Assembly (NCBI GenBank): GCA_947034895.1
Contig: OX344762.1
Coordinates: forward strand, 37,552,760 to 37,616,759
DNA length: 64,000 nucleotides
From: Rhytidiadelphus loreus
Taxonomy: Eukaryota; Streptophyta; Bryopsida; Hypnales; Hylocomiaceae
Direction of reading: 5' to 3'
A model generated the notes under the pieces. The model made no database searches, was not told where the DNA came from, and worked only from the letters and a program-made list of their open reading frames with translations. The number at the start of each line of letters is the position of its first letter. Position 1 is the stretch's first letter. This document shows positions 23,461 to 35,138 of this stretch, piece after piece. A program made the position numbers and the translations under genes.

Positions 23461-24468
23461 TTAAATAGATTATAAATTGTATCCTCATATTGTACAATTT
23501 TTAGTTCATGCAATGTGATGATTTTTGTCCCTTTTGGTTGATGTCTTACATTTACACTTAATATTTTTTATATATACACTAGTAGTACCATGGCACAATT
23601 TTAGTCAACCACCTGTTATTGTAGATTTTTTTGACTATGTCCATATTATCATCCATATGAAATTATTTGTTCACATCTGTATTCATCATACTATGAAAAA
23701 TTTGCATGGCATCAATGCTGATTTATCAATAAAAATTCTTACTACATGATGTTTTTACATATCCTAATTTATATATAATAGAATATGTAGCATTTCATAG
23801 ATCCTATAGTAGCCCTACATATTATATAAAAATTTCATTGTTGAATTAAATGAACCCAATCTTTTTATTCATGTAGTTTTTCAAAAATCAATAGTGATCT
23901 TCATGGGTGGTTATGAGGTGATTTTCTAAGAATGCAAATAGCCTTGTACTCTTTACTACCATTCCTAATGATTTCAAGTTTTATTAAGTATTAGATGTTC
24001 GATTTGGTTTCATGTCTTCTTTGTACTTATACTAGAAGGGTATTGTTTCTTTGACTATGATGAAGCTTTTATTAGTTTGAAGCACAAGTGAGTGTTATGT
24101 GTTCTATTAATTTTTAGATTCATATTCCTATACTACTCTATCTTGAATTCTATAGTTTTATACAATTCAATTTTGTGTTTGGAGCATCATATTTTCTAGT
24201 TTCTAGTAGGATTTGTATAACTTGGCAATGGTGTCAAAATGTCATAAAACATCAAGCACTACACTTTAGATTTGCAGGGTTTTCTAAAGTTACACCTCTC
24301 AAGCTTGCAGTAGAAAGATCATAATTTATCTTCTTGTAATGTTAGCACAATGTCACGAAATGGTTGTATTACTATGGATTCTACTTTGCAAAGCCCTATC
24401 CATTACCTTATCCTAGTTAAAAGATTTTGTGTCTTTTCTATGGTTTTGCACAATATAAATGCAACTTA

Positions 24469-24885
24469 GGGCCACTTCACACTATGACCAAAGGTCAAGA
24501 GGGATTTCCACCCATCAAATTTCAATAAACTAAAAGTTCGACCTCTCAACTCTTCACACTCCAACTACCTACATGGCAATAAATTGCCTATATAGCGACA
24601 GACTCCCAACGGAAGTTTGGGTTGGCTAAAAATAGTTGCCCAACTATGGTCGAGAGGCCATCAACTTATGACAAGATCTCAATTGTTAGATTGGTAGGTG
24701 GGAGTTCATTACTAAGAGGAGGCCCAAAGGCCAAAGGCCATAACGTGAATTGGAGGCTTCACGTTATGGCCGGTCGAAGGCTCCAATTCCTATTATTTAT
24801 TGCCTATTTCTTTAGACTCTCAACAAAGTTTGGCCACTCAATCCCATGGCCTCTTGACTTGGATGGCCATAGTGTAAAGTGGCCC
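24469..24885. mobile_element. MITE-like element with about 35-bp terminal inverted repeats
   Basis: The left end GGGCCACTTCACACTATG pairs with the right end CATAGTGTAAAGTGGCCC, and similarity continues inward to a GTCAAGAGG block on each side. The left flank is TTA and the right flank TTT(A), consistent with a decayed 3-bp TTA duplication as made by PIF/Harbinger elements. Near its centre a perfect 14-bp hairpin occupies 24,736-24,771 (8-base loop). The 93-codon open frame across it is probably accidental. Confidence 0.65.
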
Positions 24886-25214
24886 TTTATTTGGGACAAC
24901 TGATGCATGTCTTCCTCAAGACAATACCACAAACACCTTGATGTCTAGTACTTGTAATTTTATTCTAGTTAAGTTTTGATATAAGTTAGATATTGATATT
25001 ATAATTTTAAAGAATCCTCCTACTCTATGCATTGATCTCTTTGACTTTTAGTTAGTATATCTCGCCACCTTCACACACAAGAGAGAGCTCAATGTTCATG
25101 AAATATAAGTCAATTACTCTTTCTAGCTCAATTTTAATGAATTTCATGATAGGTCCATTATTGTGGTGCTAAATTTGTCATATATCACTTCATAATCCTT
25201 TTTCCATCCTCAGT

Positions 25215-25577
25215 CTACAATAAACCTAAGAAACATATAATAGGCAAACTAGCCAAATTAGTTGCAAAGACTGTAATGTGCCCTTCAACAAAAATATCAA
25301 TGAACTTATCAATTAAGCAAAAGAACTTGGAATCTCTAACACTATCCCATACTTTTGTTTGAATGACAAAAGAGAGACCAAAGACCATTTTAATATAAGC
25401 ATTTTCATCATAATAAAAAAATTCAATGATGGAAGCTTTGTAAAAAAATAAAAAATAATGCAAACTTTGAAACTTGTGAAAAGAGATAACTTCCTTTCCC
25501 ATGAAGTAGGCAATCATAAATAAGGGTAGCATTACTTCATCACAACTAGGATTTATAGCTACAACAATCTTTTGCAA
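25215..25577 (-). pseudogene. hAT-superfamily transposase remnant (DUF4371-type)
   Basis: The reverse-strand frame of about 120 codons carries the order typical of the catalytic N-terminal half of plant hAT transposases with a DUF4371 domain: a YFMGKEVISFHKF segment, then VWDSVRDSKFFCLID, a decayed D-K-IDI segment (the family usually has DESTDI), GHITVFA, and FLGLL. The frame stops directly after FLGLL, and no zinc finger or C-terminal dimerisation domain is visible around it. It is therefore a broken fragment. The assignment rests on motif memory, not on an alignment. Confidence 0.55.
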
Positions 25578-26357
25578 AGTTCTTTATCCTCATGCTTGGC
25601 CTAAGTCAATTTTTTGTGTTCTATAGTTTTACTATGGTCAAGTAATGCTAAAATCCTAATGTTTGTGGACCCCTCAGTGGCATATACAAACTTACCTTGG
25701 TCCTCCTTAAAAGTTTTACAAAATACTCTTCCTAAGTCATAATTGAATTCCACCAATTATATAAATCATACCAAGAACTTTTCTAGTCTACATGTCCACC
25801 AAGTCTCTACTAGATCCAATCCTAAATAGTAAATCACATATGCTCCTTTGTCTTTTAGCCATCAGAATAAATTAGAAGTACCCCCCCCTAAAATAAAAAA
25901 TGTTTCCTTTAGGCTTGCACCAAATAGGAAGAATCCAAATTCCACAACTCTTGAGCAAACAACACTTGAGCAAACAACAAGTAGGCAAGCAAGAGCGGGA
26001 GTAAAAAGTGGCAACAACGAGGATTGATGGAGGTGGGACTGCGAGAGCTTCCTAGTAGCAACAACGAACGAACCCTAATCTGCCCAACCTAAATGAATAC
26101 CCTCCCACATGATTCCATTTAGATCGATACCTTACCTACTACCTTTGATACGCCCTCACCTTGCCTAGATACATCAAACAGTGAATACTAACACACAATA
26201 ACTAAAGTCCAACAAGTGTAGAAAGGAGACGAGTGAAATATCCTCAAATTTTTGTAGGGGCACCAATTGATTTTCAGCCTTCCAAATTCCCCTCCCAATT
26301 TTTCACCCTTTGTTTTCATAATGCAACCAATTTTTTTCCCACTACCACCCGCTAACT
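25578..26357. other. AT-rich spacer beside the hAT remnant
   Basis: No gene was recognised. Part of it may belong to the hAT element that left the transposase remnant, but no terminal inverted repeat was found. A short GC-richer stretch at about 25,980-26,170 lacks a usable frame. Confidence 0.4.
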
Positions 26358-26361
26358 TTAA

Positions 26362-28159
26362 TCCCTAAAGAACCAAGGTCTTTTTCTTTTGCCAAAAAAC
26401 ACTCAAAACTGCCATTTCTATAGCAAAGAGTCAAAAAAATTGAATTTTTTTTGCACAGCTAATTGTAGGATCTTACATCTAACTAGTATGAGAATGTGTG
26501 GAAAAAATTTCAAATTTTTTTACCACACAGATTGCAAAATATCTACATTTAATCCCTAAAGGACTAAATTGTGTTTAACATAGAAATTTTGGGTAGGTAT
26601 GTGTGACTAGAGATTTCCACTTTTTTGCCCAAACTTTAATAGAATTGCGGACAAGGAATATCTTTCATGTACACTAAATTTCAGGCCATTTGGAATTACG
26701 AGTCAAAAGTTATGATTTAATATGTTACTTTTTTGCGTAATTGGGCAGTCCGGGCATATAAGAAAAAATCACCTTTTTTAGAAACAAAAATCTCAAGTTG
26801 GTTATTTAGATTTATGTATATGTGGAAAGCTTTGAATCATTCCATTTTGATCAATGAGATGAAAGTTACAAGGAGTTTTAGTTTGCAGGTAATTATTGAT
26901 TCTCTATTCTAAAAGAAACTTTGAAGTCTTTTATTTAACTCAATTTTCAATATTTAAAAAAATAAATAAAATTGTATGAAGTACATTGTTTATTACAACA
27001 TTCAACCATTGAAAGTGGCATTTTTTTAATTCCATAATTAAATTCTTAACAATTTAGTATTTTGAATCATTCTTTATTTATTTCTACTTACTAGGTTTTT
27101 TCCTATATGTTGTGCAATTCTAAATGATTTGAAAAATTTCAAGCATCTGGCCAACTTGCCTTGAAAAATGAATCCAAAGAAGCACCACCATTTTGAACAT
27201 TTTTTCATCCAAATGTGACCTTGTGAAGTGCAACTTCTTGTTTTTTTGCAATGTTCAAAAAATGATTTTTGTCACTTCCAACGCTCATATTTTGCAATCC
27301 ACACGGTCAAAATCTCTTAATTTTTTTCTACATCTTCTCTAACCAATGTACTACAAGATCCCACGCTTAGATGTGTCCCAAAATGTTTTTTTTGTTCTAA
27401 AAGTTGGTACTTGAACTAGAAATGGTAGTTTTTAAGTGTTTTTGGTGAAAACACAATTATGGTCCTTTAGGGTTATAGTGAAAAAAACAATTTTTTCAAC
27501 ACATTGGGGGACTAGATTATTTCACTTTGAACCTTCTTAAATTAAAAATTTTGCACTATAGAGTTTTGAGCTTTAAATCTTTGTTGTGGGGAATCGAGTT
27601 GAAAGTCTAGGGGGAAAAAAATTCAAAAAAACTAAATTTTTATTCCTCAAAAAATGATTAAGTAGAAGTAGGTATGAGATAACACACTAATTTCAATAGT
27701 GAGATTTCCCTAAGAAGCAAACTAAACCATGTGGAACTTTTCTTTTTTAAAAATTGTAAAAATTGCATTAAAAAATAAATCCTACAAGTAATTTTTTCAA
27801 GAAGATACTCTAATTGCCTGAAAAAACAAGATTGTCCATAACTTTCTCATAACAAATCCACATGGAATGATTCAAAGCTTTCCATGTAGAAAAAAATATA
27901 AACTATGAGAAGAATTTTTTTTTTTTTTCAAAATTCATATTAAGAAAAAGAAAATCGTTGCCCTTTCTCCCTCATTTTGAGCTTATTTGGGCATAACTTT
28001 GATCCCGGGCACTGATTTAAAAATAATAATAATATTCCCATGAAGCTAATCAGTTTTTCTATCTTAAAAAAAATTTAAAAAACCATGACAGAAATTCAGC
28101 CCGTAGATACCTGCCCAAAATTCCATTTGTCCCCCCAAGGGACACTGGTCCTTTACAGG
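26362..28159 (-). mobile_element. TTAA/CCCCTAAAGGACC element P4 (type A, reverse), interrupted by P5
   Basis: The low end is TTAA (26,358-26,361) plus TCCCTAAAGAACCA, and the high end is GGTCCTTTACAGG plus TTAA (28,160-28,163). The interior follows the intact type A copy at 31,889-32,820 in reverse, but is split at about 26,549-27,476 by element P5. The two halves rejoin in correct register at a TTAA, so P4 was present first. Confidence 0.8.
26553..27472 (+). mobile_element. TTAA/CCCCTAAAGGACC element P5 (type B), nested in P4
   Basis: This 920-bp element is flanked by TTAA (26,549-26,552) and TTAT (27,473-27,476), has the termini TCCCTAAAGGACT and GGTCCTTTAGGG, and matches the type B copy at 37,289-38,208 along its length. 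The corresponding uninterrupted site in other type A copies has a single TTAA (in the complement of about 32,605), so the insertion duplicated TTAA. No protein is encoded. Confidence 0.82.
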
Positions 28160-29165
28160 TTAAACTAGCCGCTGGCCGTCATTGGACAAAATCGTGACTT
28201 GGGACTTGGCCATTAAGTAAGTTACTAGCCGTGTACCTTTAGTTAGCAGACATGTGTGGTGACTTGGGAATATAACAATTATTTATTGCCAATGATGGAT
28301 GATAAATAAATGCGCTTTCATTGACAGGTGAGGTTTGCTGGAGGTCATTTGCAAAATGAGAATCATCATGAGAGCTGAGGTGGAAGCACCCAAAACCGTC
28401 AATATAAGTAATTCAGCATAGTTGTAGGCACCATTTCCTAAAAGTGATATTTTTCTAGTACTGGTAAGTGAAAATCATGAATATTCAAAAAAAAAAAATT
28501 ATATTTCTTGGATGTGGTATGTAATTTCTATGATTTTTTAAAGTGCCGGCTTCCTAGATCATTGAAACTGTCACATAAATTGAAATCTGAAAAAATCAGC
28601 AGTTAGCAAATCACAGTTAAGTATGTGTCCTTCAAATGTGTCAATGAATCAAAGGTAAGCATTTGAAGGACACATTAACTAAAGTCTAGGAACACATTAA
28701 GAGGCAATCTATGATACATGAAAGCCTGAATGGGTATAGGGACGCTTTGGGGTGCCTTTATCTTAACATAACTTACCTTACTTAACTTTAAGGTAGGTGG
28801 CGTAGAAAGTGACCCTTTAAAGATTGTTGGGCCTTTTTTGATGGTTTTCAGATGCTCAAAAATATTTCCTTGTATTTTTGCACTTAAAGAAAAATTGATG
28901 CAGAATCTAACACAAGTGGTATCATATTTTTTCGGAGCATTTATAATTTACTTATGAATTTTTAAAGAATTATGCGATAGGCACCAATTCTTGATCCTAG
29001 GCCTTGCAAAACCCACTCATGTGCAGTCTGAAAAACAAGCATTGCTGCATTCAAAAAGTATTAAGGTAGTATGCTGTTAAATGGCAGTTGACCTTAATTA
29101 AAGCACCATCTAGAAGGTTTGTACATTTCGAATTTCAGTTATGTACCTCTTTGGATGGAGCGCTT
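28160..29165. other. Spacer with a weak repeat F copy
   Basis: No gene was recognised. A third, weaker copy of repeat F lies at about 28,878-28,985 in reverse orientation (shared ATCTAACACAAGTGGT and ATCATATTT blocks). Confidence 0.4.
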
Positions 29166-29171
29166 TTAGAA

Positions 29172-29340
29172 ACGAACTTTGACCCTTAATAACTTTTGCC
29201 TACAATATCCAAATGTGGCATTCTTTGGTGCGTTGGAACCTCCTTTCACTTGCCAACATGAATATATGAAAATTTGACCAGTTTCATAATAGCAACTAGG
29301 CTCAGTAGTAAAAAGTGACGGTTTTGGGTGTACCCACCTT
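29172..29340 (+). repeat. Dispersed repeat C, copy 2
   Basis: This copy is nearly collinear with 4,398-4,570, sharing blocks such as AACTTTTGC-TACA, GGAACCTCCTTTCACTTG and GAAAATTTGACCAGT, and ends at the same CCCACCTT boundary. Confidence 0.65.
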
Positions 29341-29937
29341 ACACAAGGTTCCTAAATGTGACCTTTACTAAACCCTACATTTTTTTAACATTTATAAGAA
29401 GGCAATTGGATAATCAATTCTCATTTAGAAAAACTAAGTGGACACACCCTAACTTTGAAATGGACCCTCCCTAGCTCTCATTCCAACCATTAGCAAAGTA
29501 TGAAGTAATATATAACAAGTCTCAATTATACTCTCATATTGTTGGCAATCCATTTTAAAACCACTAAGTGTTCATTTTAGAGTTCCCTATGGGTCGGTTT
29601 GAAGAAGAAGGTTACTTTTTTGAGCCACTTACTATAAATCAATTACCAATGTGTCATGCTACTACCAAGGTTGGGGGAGATCATAGTGTGAGACTGAACT
29701 AGGAAAAAAAAGGCTAGAAAATTGCAACAAACCATTCATTTTTTTGCCAAAAAATTTCAAATATAAACAAACAAACTTGGATGAAATCACCAGATTGTAG
29801 AATAAAAACAAAAATATGGACATGTGATAATTATTTGCCAATGTGATATTTCCTATCCACTTTGTGGATAAATGTTGAAATTTTGAGCATCACTATAACA
29901 TTTTATATCCAAGCACCTCTTAAAAAATGAAACAAAA

Positions 29938-30125
29938 AGCCCTAACTAAGGTAGGAGGTCCATAAATGGACCATCTAAGGGCTGGAACTAAATTTTGGGG
30001 AAGTGAAACATCTTGGAATATTTTTCAATAAATTTTCTTTGAAAGACAAGTGGAATTGACATCTAACACAAGTGGTTTCATATTTATTGGACCTTTGTGA
30101 AATTAGTTATAAAATTTTGAAGTTT
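29938..30125 (-). repeat. Dispersed repeat F, copy 2 (inverted)
   Basis: Reverse-complement relative of 9,745-9,915, including the CTAAGGTAGGAGGTCCATAA block and the CTTTGAAAGACAAGTGGAAT block. Non-coding. Confidence 0.55.
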
Positions 30126-30270
30126 AAATGGTATAGGGCTCTAAAATGGTTCACCTCCTAAAATGTACACTGTTTGTACATTATTGAAGGCCAAGAAAAA
30201 ACAACATGTACAAAGAATGTACATTTAAGGAGGTGGGCCATTTTAAGAAAGTGGGCCATTTTAGAGCCTT

Positions 30271-30640
30271 AGAGCACCTCCACCGCGCAACCGCTACAAG
30301 TTTTCCAGATTTCTTGGACAACGATACATAGCTCCACGTATAGCATTTTTCACGGTCTTTTGAGAGCACGCAAGAGTTCACACAACGATTAAACTCCTCT
30401 ATTTCAAAATCCGTTTGTTTTCCAATTGTTCACATGCTACAAACGGGATCAAATGGGATAGGAGGGAGCAGTCTCCAATGATGTCATTGATGAGCTAGAT
30501 AAGGTTTTCCCGAGCCATGAAGTGTGAATGCGCTGCGAAGGTGCTGTGAGAAGTGGGGATGTTACTGAATCTACCACGTGATCGCACTCTCGGAAAAGAA
30601 TTTCACGGTAGACATGAAGCGAATGCGGTGGAGCTGCTCT
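30271..30640. mobile_element. MITE-like element with AGAGCACCTCCACC ends
   Basis: The 17-bp ends AGAGCACCTCCACCGCG and TGCGGTGGAGCTGCTCT are inverted repeats with two mismatches, enclosing 370 bp that are richer in GC than the flanks. The GAGCA-CTCCA type of terminus is common in plant MITEs. A clean target-site duplication is not visible (TT on the left, AA on the right). Confidence 0.55.
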
Positions 30641-31884
30641 AAAAACCTCTTACCTTATTTTATTTTTTGGACACAAGCGTGTTCAGGAAACACACTTCAA
30701 GGGTTTTTTGTCAAGAGGAAAGGCTGATTTCACGCTAGGTAAAAAACCTGCTACCACCAAGTATCAAACCTGCAACCACACCATTTGGTTTGGGTACCTC
30801 ACCACCATTTTACGGTCATCTCAGACCACTCCTACCTTACTTCTGAATCATACTATTTTTTTCTTCTTCTTAATTTTCACATATATGTTATATAGACTCT
30901 TCGTAATAACTTACGTGGAAGTGAAGTCAACCAGTCAGTGGGTGGGAACAGTTTCTGAGTAACTTCCACCCCTTTCTGCCAACTGAACTCTGAGCTCTTG
31001 CATAGGCTTAAGCTTATTGAGTTATTTTTTAATCCTATAATCATGTTAACCCTGATCTTATTATTAATATAAGTTAGGTTAAGTCCATGCATGCAAGCCT
31101 GACCCACTTGTCACTTGTAACCTCCATCACTCATCAGTCTGCTCACTGTCCAGACTGATTTTCAGCACTTTGGCAGGCCCCCACTCATGCTCACCGCCTC
31201 ATATAAAATATTCTTGGATTTAGATAGAGTGTGCATGATCATAGTTGAGATAATAAGATCATGTGATGAGGTAACTACACCTAAAATTGCAGAAGTAAGC
31301 CATGGTTCCCATTATTATATTGTTTTTTTTTGGTGTGTGTGTGGGTCATGTTGGTAGTGAAAAGGGGATTCTAGATTCTCTTGGAATGCATTTTTTGGAC
31401 ATTGTATGAATTAGACTACGACTTTTTAAAGAGATGAAAATAGGTGTTCCAAAAAGCGATCGTAAAGTCGTGTGAATAGTGGGAGTACATTTTAGGCAAG
31501 AATATCTAGCGTGTGGAAGATGAGAACAAAGAATGGGATGTGGTAGTAGCAGAGGGGTGAAACTTAGGAGTGCAAGGAGCCATATATATATACTTCTATG
31601 AAGAAATCTTCTTCATACACATTATTCACCTCCAAGGAGAATAAATAGACATAGAGAAGATTACACAAAAGAATAATATTTTGCCATTGGGAATGGGCAT
31701 GTAGTGAAGAAGATGTGACTACCCCTATTGGTGAAGGACTATGAATCAAAATACAAGTGGGAAGCGTTGTGAATTCCATAATTTTGGAAACTGAAGCATT
31801 GTGAATTGGTTACAAATTTTCAGAGATGTAAGGTGCATGAGGTTGAAAGTGTAATGGAGGTGATGCCAAAATTCATTTGATGCA
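30641..31884. other. Spacer, no gene seen
   Basis: Open frames are all under 85 codons and overlap simple AT or pyrimidine tracts. Nothing recognisable. Confidence 0.4.
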
Positions 31885-31888
31885 TTAA

Positions 31889-32820
31889 CCCCTAAAGGAC
31901 CATTGTCCCTTCGGGGGACAAATGCGTTTTTGGGCAGGTACCTACAAGCTGAAATTTTCTCCTAATATTCTGAAATTTTTTTTGGAGGTAGAAAAGTTGA
32001 TTATCTTTGTGGGAATATAATTTTTTTCGAAATCGGTGCCCGGGAAAAATAGTTATGACCAAATAAGCTCAAACAAGGGGACGGCGGGCAGCTCGGGCAG
32101 CCCCCAAAAAATGGACAAAATTTTTTATTTTATTTTTTATTTTATTTTTTCTCATAGATTATATTTTTGCCTATCTGTAAAGATTTGATTCATTTCATTT
32201 GGATATATTATGAGAAAGTTATGGACATTCTTGTTGTTCGGGCAATTAGAGCATCTTTTTGAAAAAAATAACTTGTAGGATTCATTTCTGAATGCAATTT
32301 TTCAAATTTTTCAAGTTTTTTTTTTGCATGGTCTGATTTACTTTCTAGAACAATCTCACCATTGGGATTGGTGCATTTTAATTCCATCTAAAATATATGA
32401 AGATTTTAGATTTTCCTTCTATCTCATATTTACTTCTACTTAACAATTTTTTTAAGAATGATAATTAATTTTTTTAAAATTTTTTTTTTCTTACCTAGAC
32501 TCTCAACTCAATTATACACTATAAAGATTTAAAGCTCAAAACTCTTTAGTGCAAAAATTTTAAGTTAAAAATGTTCAAAGTCAAAATCTAGTCCCGCAAT
32601 GTGCTGAAAAACTTGTTTTTTCCACTTTAAACGCAGATATCTTTCAATCTGAGCGGTCAAAAATTCTGAATTTTTTTACACACACTCTCATACTAGTTGG
32701 GTGTAAGATCCCACGGTTAGATATGAAAATAAAACAATTTGCAATTTTTTTTACTCCTTGCTATAAATATGGCAGTTTTGAATGTTTTTTGGCAGAAAAA
32801 AGGCCTTGGTCCTTTAGGGG
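31889..32820 (+). mobile_element. TTAA/CCCCTAAAGGACC element P1 (type A), intact reference copy
   Basis: This 932-bp element has perfect 14-bp terminal inverted repeats (CCCCTAAAGGACCA and its complement) directly flanked by TTAA at 31,885-31,888 and 32,821-32,824. Just inside the left end is a small hairpin (TGTCCC with GGGACA). The interior is AT-rich with frequent stops in all frames, so it is non-autonomous. TTAA duplication is typical of piggyBac-type transposases, but that link is inference. Confidence 0.85.
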
Positions 32821-33264
32821 TTAATTATTAAAAAATGACACTAGTAGTATCAAAACATGTCATAGAAAAGAAGTCAAATTAAAAGAAAGTATACCCAAAA
32901 TTGACCACTTGTAAGGTGCCCACTTCCGCATTATCATAAATAAAGTTGCTTAGTATTGACCCAAGATGGCCCCAAACTTCAACCTTATGATTATCCTTCT
33001 AATGCTCACTATTTTAGGTATTCTCCTTGTTCAATTTCCCTTCAAAAGTAGGGGCCAATTTTAGGTGTAGTTTATTACCTTAATCTGTGCAGATGGAAAC
33101 AAACAAACTGATTGCTACATTGACACTGTAGCAATCTTACATGGACAAGAGACTGCCACCTCATTTCTCAAAAAAGTAAAAATTCTAACAGCCCGTTGTT
33201 CCTTCACTGCGAGGCAAACAATGAAGGGAACAAGCCTAAAATGGTCTTCTGTTGGCCTCAAATT

Positions 33265-33440
33265 TCTCCTAATGCTTTTTGCTATTGTGTCCAATTATTA
33301 TTATTAGATTGGTCCAATTTTCATTGATTTTCATATTGCAAGTGACAAGAGGTTCCAAAGCACCAAAAAACATCTACCTTTGAATAGCATATGCAAAAAT
33401 TATGAGGGATCAAAATTTCTTTTGATAGAAGTTATGAAAT
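33265..33440 (-). repeat. Dispersed repeat C, copy 3 (inverted)
   Basis: Reverse-complement relative of the copies at 4,398 and 29,172, recognised by the complements of the GGAACCTC-TCACTTG block and the GAAAATTGGACCA block. It is more diverged. Confidence 0.5.
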
Positions 33441-33954
33441 TGTTTCTTCAAACTGAGTACATAATGATTTTAGAGATGTACACATAGTGATGGATGGTAC
33501 TGATGATGCAGGGTGTGATTTGGGGTGTACCACCTTATCTTTGGTTGGTAGGAAAGGCATATTGAACAAGTGCAACCACCTGCTAGAGTTGGATGTGTTT
33601 TGAATGTTTGTAATTTTTGTCACATAAACCTTTTACAAAAATTAAATTAATGTTCTACATGAACAAAATCAGCTTTTGAACCTATTTTAAAATAATGTAC
33701 TCATTTTTCATTAATTTTTAACATGTTTTAGAAACGTAAAATTAATGTTGCTGTGTTATGGATATAACTTACATGTTACTTAGCACAGATCCAGACACTC
33801 AGGATGCTGGAAAGGAAAACACAGTGTCCAATCCTGGAAATTAATCACCTTAAGGTCTGAAAAATCCAATTTGGATTGTAGCATGTTGGGGGGATTTGAC
33901 ATACAATGTGCATGAATTGATGTATAAGGTAAACCAACCTATGATAGGCATGAC

Positions 33955-34260
33955 GGGTTTGTCCTCTTGGCATTTTAGAAAGAACTAAAAAAAATTAATG
34001 TAAAGATAAATATGAGAAATGAAGAGAGCAGTTAATTTTTTTTTTGACAAAGTATAAATTTGTTAAGAATTTTTGAAGTGTACTAACAAATTGACCCAAA
34101 AAAGTCTTTAGGCTACCCCAAAATCAACAAAAAGTGTAGCCATGATGGTCATCCTATTCACCTAATGCAATTACAATATTTCTTAAATGATGGTCACAAT
34201 ATTTCCTAACATGGCCACAATATGAAGGCCTAAAAAGTCATTTCCTATGATGAATTTACA
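33955..34260 (+). repeat. Dispersed repeat D, copy 2
   Basis: Same-orientation relative of 7,700-8,010. No coding capacity. Confidence 0.55.
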
Positions 34261-35134
34261 CTCAAAAGGTGCAATAGAAGTTCCCATTGCCGTCACTAAT
34301 CACTCCATCACCATCATCCAAGACATTGATTGTGGCCATTGATTAATTCACCCTAATGTAATCCAAATCTAATTTATTGAAAAAAATCTATCATAGATTG
34401 ATGCAAGATTGTAATGGGTCATTTCCTAGGTGTTTGTTATGGCCTCATGGGTGGTTTGCTTGTTATAGGTTGGTTTAGGTTGTAGTAGTTACAAAAGTTT
34501 GTATTCATGCTTGGCTAAATCCATTGACAAATGGCACTTGCTACATGCTTGAGGAGTTTAAAAATGGCCAAGATATTGTACACATATGATGCAAGATTTG
34601 AACATGATAAGGTTTAGACAATAAAATGATCTTCAAATGAAAAATGTTAGTGGTTGAATTTTCAATCTAACAGTGTATGTCTTGCCATGTTTTAGTACAT
34701 ATTTTATCTTTTAAAAGTGAAGTACAAAGACCATAAATATGGTATCTACTATACCTTTAAGGGCTAACTTTTTTTCTACATATTTTGTGTGAAATTAGAT
34801 AACTATTGTGATTTTACTTGAAAAAAAACATATTGAAATTGTACAATAGTCACATGTATTATATGTCAAAATGTACAAAGACTTACCTTCAAAGAACACA
34901 AATTCTTTTACTATATATTAATAAGTGTGGCACAACATTTTCCGCGAATGTCATATGTGACAATTATATTATTTTTTACAAGGAAACAACACAAACTCTT
35001 AAAACTGATATTATATTTATACATTAAAAAATAAATAATCTTTCTATTCTATCCAAAATAATATGAATCTAATTGTTAGTAATTGATGAAATAATTAGGA
35101 AAGAATCATAGTTGGTAGAAATAACTTCAATCTT
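34261..35134. other. AT-rich spacer, nothing recognised
   Basis: No gene and no repeat matched elsewhere in the window. Confidence 0.4.
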
Positions 35135-35138
35135 TTAA

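Noticed and set aside
24622..24903. 93-codon frame inside the 24.5-kb MITE
   Set aside because: It spans the internal hairpin and the right TIR of a non-coding element, so it is almost surely accidental.
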